Positions 33,277 through 34,893 of a stretch of DNA of 34,893 bases are shown in pieces. Source of the DNA: CAZCBD01 sp964496755 (lineage in GTDB: Bacteria; Bacteroidota; Ignavibacteria; Ignavibacteriales; Melioribacteraceae); the NCBI GenBank assembly GCA_964496755.1, contig CAZCBD010000002.1:1-34893 (forward strand). Direction: 5' to 3'. A program made the position numbers and the translations under genes. Each line of letters begins with the position of its first letter. The stretch's first letter is position 1. Below the pieces are notes generated by a model. It was not told where the DNA came from. It searched no databases and saw only the letters and a program-made list of their open reading frames with translations.

Positions 33277-34668
33277 GTGCAAAAAAGCAAAAAACTGGGT
33301 GTTGAAAAAATAAGTAAATTACTTTTTAATCTTTCGGCACCGGCTACAATTGGAATGCTGGTAATTGCACTTTATAATATTGTTGATACGATATTTGTGG
33401 GTCGTGGCGTCGGAACTCTTGCAATTGCAGGTGTCTCGGTTGTGTTTCCCATTCAAATGATTATTACAACTATGGGGCAAACTATCGGTGTTGGTAGTGC
33501 TTCGCTAATTTCCCGATTTTTGGGTGCGGATGATTTAAAAAGTGCAAATCGTGTTTTTGGCAATTTGCTGACCTTAATTTTTGCGTTTAGTTTCATTATT
33601 GTTTGCTTCGGTTACATTTTTATTAAACCGGTTTTAATTTTGTTTGGAGCACAAGGAGAAATTTATCAATCGGCTTACGACTATTTTATTGTTTTACTTC
33701 CCGGATTGTTTTTACTCAATTTTGCGATGGCAATAAATAATATCATCCGAGCCGAAGGAAACGCAAAACATTCGATGTTTTCACTCTTAATTGCTGCAAT
33801 TGCAAACATTATCCTTGATCCTATTTTCATTTTCGTATTCGACCTTGGAGTAAAAGGCGCCGCTTGGGCCACCAACGTTGCACAATTATTTACTTTTATT
33901 TATCTGCTTTATTATTATAAATCAGGAAAAAGTGAACTTAAATTTTTATTTGCTAATTTAAAATTAGACAAAAAAATAACAGAAGAAACTTTTGCAATTG
34001 GCGCGGCTTCATCTGTTCGCCACGGTGCACAAGGAATTCTATCGGCATTATTAAATAATTTGCTGGTAGTTTTCGGAGGTGAAATTGCTGTTGCTGCCTT
34101 TGGTATTATTAATCGAATAATGCGGGTTGTATTTTTGCCCTTAATCGGAATAGCACAGGGGTTTATGCCCATTGCAGGTTTTAATTACGGTGCCGGAAAT
34201 TTTAAAAGAGTTAAAAAGGTTTTTAATACGGCATCATTGTGGAGTACAATTTTTTCATTAACTTGCTTTTTTATTTTATTCTTTTTCCCCACACAAATAA
34301 TGAAAATTTTTAGTAATGATATCCAATTAGTAGAGTTGGGAAGTTATGCTCTTCGGATAATCATTCTTATGCTTCCTATTATCGGCTTTCAGATGATTGG
34401 AGGAGGATATTATCAAGCAATTGGCAAAGCCGGACAAGCTATGTTTTTGGCACTTTTACGACAAACAATTATTTTAATTCCGCTTATTTTGATTCTTCCT
34501 AATTTATTTGGACTAAACGGCATCTGGTATTCTTTTCCGATAGCAGATTTGCTTTCTGCTATTATTACAGTATTTGTTTTGTTACCTGAGTTTAAGCAAT
34601 TAAAAAAAACAGACGCTGATTTTACTAAAATTGAAAATATAAATTCAAGAAACCGCAGTAAAAAATAA
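33277..34668 (+). CDS. MATE family efflux transporter (MepA/DinF-like)
   Basis: The 463-residue protein has about 12 hydrophobic segments in two halves. Its first helices read LLFNLSAPATIGMLVIALYN and VDTIFVGRGVGTLAIAGVSV, and the segment NNIIRAEGNAKHSM is characteristic of the MepA-like branch. The second half shows GIAQGFMPIAGFNYGAGNFK and GGGYYQAIGKAGQAMFLALL. It probably exports a cationic drug or metabolite by sodium or proton antiport in the inner membrane. The start is GTG at 33277, directly after the RlpA stop with AAAGGA in the end of that gene, so the two are translated from one mRNA. It is not closely similar to the NorM-like MATE at 2568. Confidence 0.93.
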   Translation: MQKSKKLGVEKISKLLFNLSAPATIGMLVIALYNIVDTIFVGRGVGTLAIAGVSVVFPIQMIITTMGQTIGVGSASLISRFLGADDLKSANRVFGNLLTLIFAFSFIIVCFGYIFIKPVLILFGAQGEIYQSAYDYFIVLLPGLFLLNFAMAINNIIRAEGNAKHSMFSLLIAAIANIILDPIFIFVFDLGVKGAAWATNVAQLFTFIYLLYYYKSGKSELKFLFANLKLDKKITEETFAIGAASSVRHGAQGILSALLNNLLVVFGGEIAVAAFGIINRIMRVVFLPLIGIAQGFMPIAGFNYGAGNFKRVKKVFNTASLWSTIFSLTCFFILFFFPTQIMKIFSNDIQLVELGSYALRIIILMLPIIGFQMIGGGYYQAIGKAGQAMFLALLRQTIILIPLILILPNLFGLNGIWYSFPIADLLSAIITVFVLLPEFKQLKKTDADFTKIENINSRNRSKK

Positions 34669-34735
34669 ACTGCACAACAATAGATATAATAATAAATCCA
34701 CAAAAGTTAAAATTTGAACCTGATTAAAACCCCCA

Positions 34736-34773
34736 CCCTGAGCGAAATCTGAACCCTGAGCCTGTCGAAGGGT
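34736..34773 (-). repeat. Degenerate and intact copies of the TTCGACAGGCTCAG hairpin repeat
   Basis: On the minus strand 34753-34773 reads ACCCT-TCGACAGGCTC-AGGGT, a hairpin with five-base arms. A shortened copy, CCCTGAG directly joined to CGAA with CTGT missing, precedes it at 34736-34746. The same core occurs inverted in the tandem array that follows. Confidence 0.85.
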
Positions 34774-34813
34774 GAAAAAAAAATAAAAAACGGTTTATTG
34801 AAAAACTCCCCCG

Positions 34814-34893
34814 CATACTTCGACAGGCTCAGTATGATTTCGACAGGCTCAGTATGATTTCGACAGGCTCAGTATGATTTCGACAGGCTCAGT
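34814..34893 (+). repeat. 20-bp tandem repeat array with TTCGACAGGCTCAG core
   Basis: The unit CGACAGGCTCAGTATGATTT repeats exactly from 34821: three full copies, then 13 bases of a fourth at the window end, where the array is cut. The first unit is also a hairpin, CATACT-TCGACAGGCTC-AGTATG (34814-34836). The copies lie in inverted orientation to the element at 34753. The stretch from 34669 to the end contains no gene. The array may be a REP-like mobile or protein-binding repeat; a window ending inside it may reflect a contig break. Confidence 0.9.

Noticed and set aside
34814..34893. CRISPR array
   Set aside because: The copies are directly adjacent with no variable spacers, and no cas gene is nearby; this is a simple tandem repeat.
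1..34893. tRNA, rRNA, integrase or transposase genes marking a mobile island
   Set aside because: Nothing resembling these was seen; composition and gene content are uniform along the window.

Overview
The window is a strongly AT-rich, gene-dense bacterial segment. The Sec and lipoprotein signal peptides, a DUF3078 barrel protein, paired M16 peptidases, a TolC-type outer-membrane factor and an RlpA homologue indicate a double-membrane cell. The family mix (DUF3078, lipoprotein glutaminyl-cyclase-like M28, TatD fused to a radical SAM domain, hslU, intergenic TTCGACAGGCTCAG repeats, frequent TTG starts, weak Shine-Dalgarno use) fits the Bacteroidota/Ignavibacteriota/Chlorobi (FCB) group. An Ignavibacteria-like organism is my best guess, but it is an inference and not proven by any marker here. 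I saw no phage, insertion sequence, CRISPR array, rRNA or tRNA.

Layout. 1-446 is the 3' end of hslU with its terminator. 683-2467 (-) is a large coiled-coil protein. 2568-7387 (+) is a membrane-transport block: a MATE transporter, a CLC protein with CBS and RCK_C domains, and a MOP-superfamily protein resembling animal ANKH. 7379-9143 (-) encodes two lipoproteins, one a serpin. 9268-9705 (+) is an Rrf2 regulator with a cysteine triad. 9783-12620 (-) is uvrB followed by a CPBP membrane protease. 12766-14036 (+) is a DUF3078 protein plus SufE. 14187-18316 (+) is an export set (HlyD-type adaptor, MacB-type permease, TolC-type channel) with no ATPase gene.

18317-22803 (-) is a tightly packed group: tatD-radical SAM fusion, M28/QC-like lipoprotein, prmA, dgt. 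purM lies just upstream behind its own terminator. 24066-27015 (+) is hrcA-grpE-dnaJ without dnaK and without a recognisable CIRCE element. It is followed on the same strand by a ComEA-like helix-hairpin-helix protein, a small single-pass protein and a PilM-like actin-fold protein (27064-29071), possibly a reduced pilus or competence-like module. 29158-32684 (-) encodes a complementary M16 peptidase pair: one subunit has HxxEH, the other lacks it but carries the Arg/Tyr motif. 32791-34668 (+) is an RlpA-like protein abutting a second MATE transporter. The last ~160 bases hold a hairpin repeat family with compensating arm changes that ends in a 20-bp tandem array running off the window.

The most unusual items are the degenerate PilM-like cluster, the CLC protein with substitutions at the proton-glutamate and chloride-serine positions, the bacterial ANKH-like transporter, the serpin lipoprotein, the export set lacking an ATPase, and the terminal repeat. 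Most of the rest is ordinary housekeeping.
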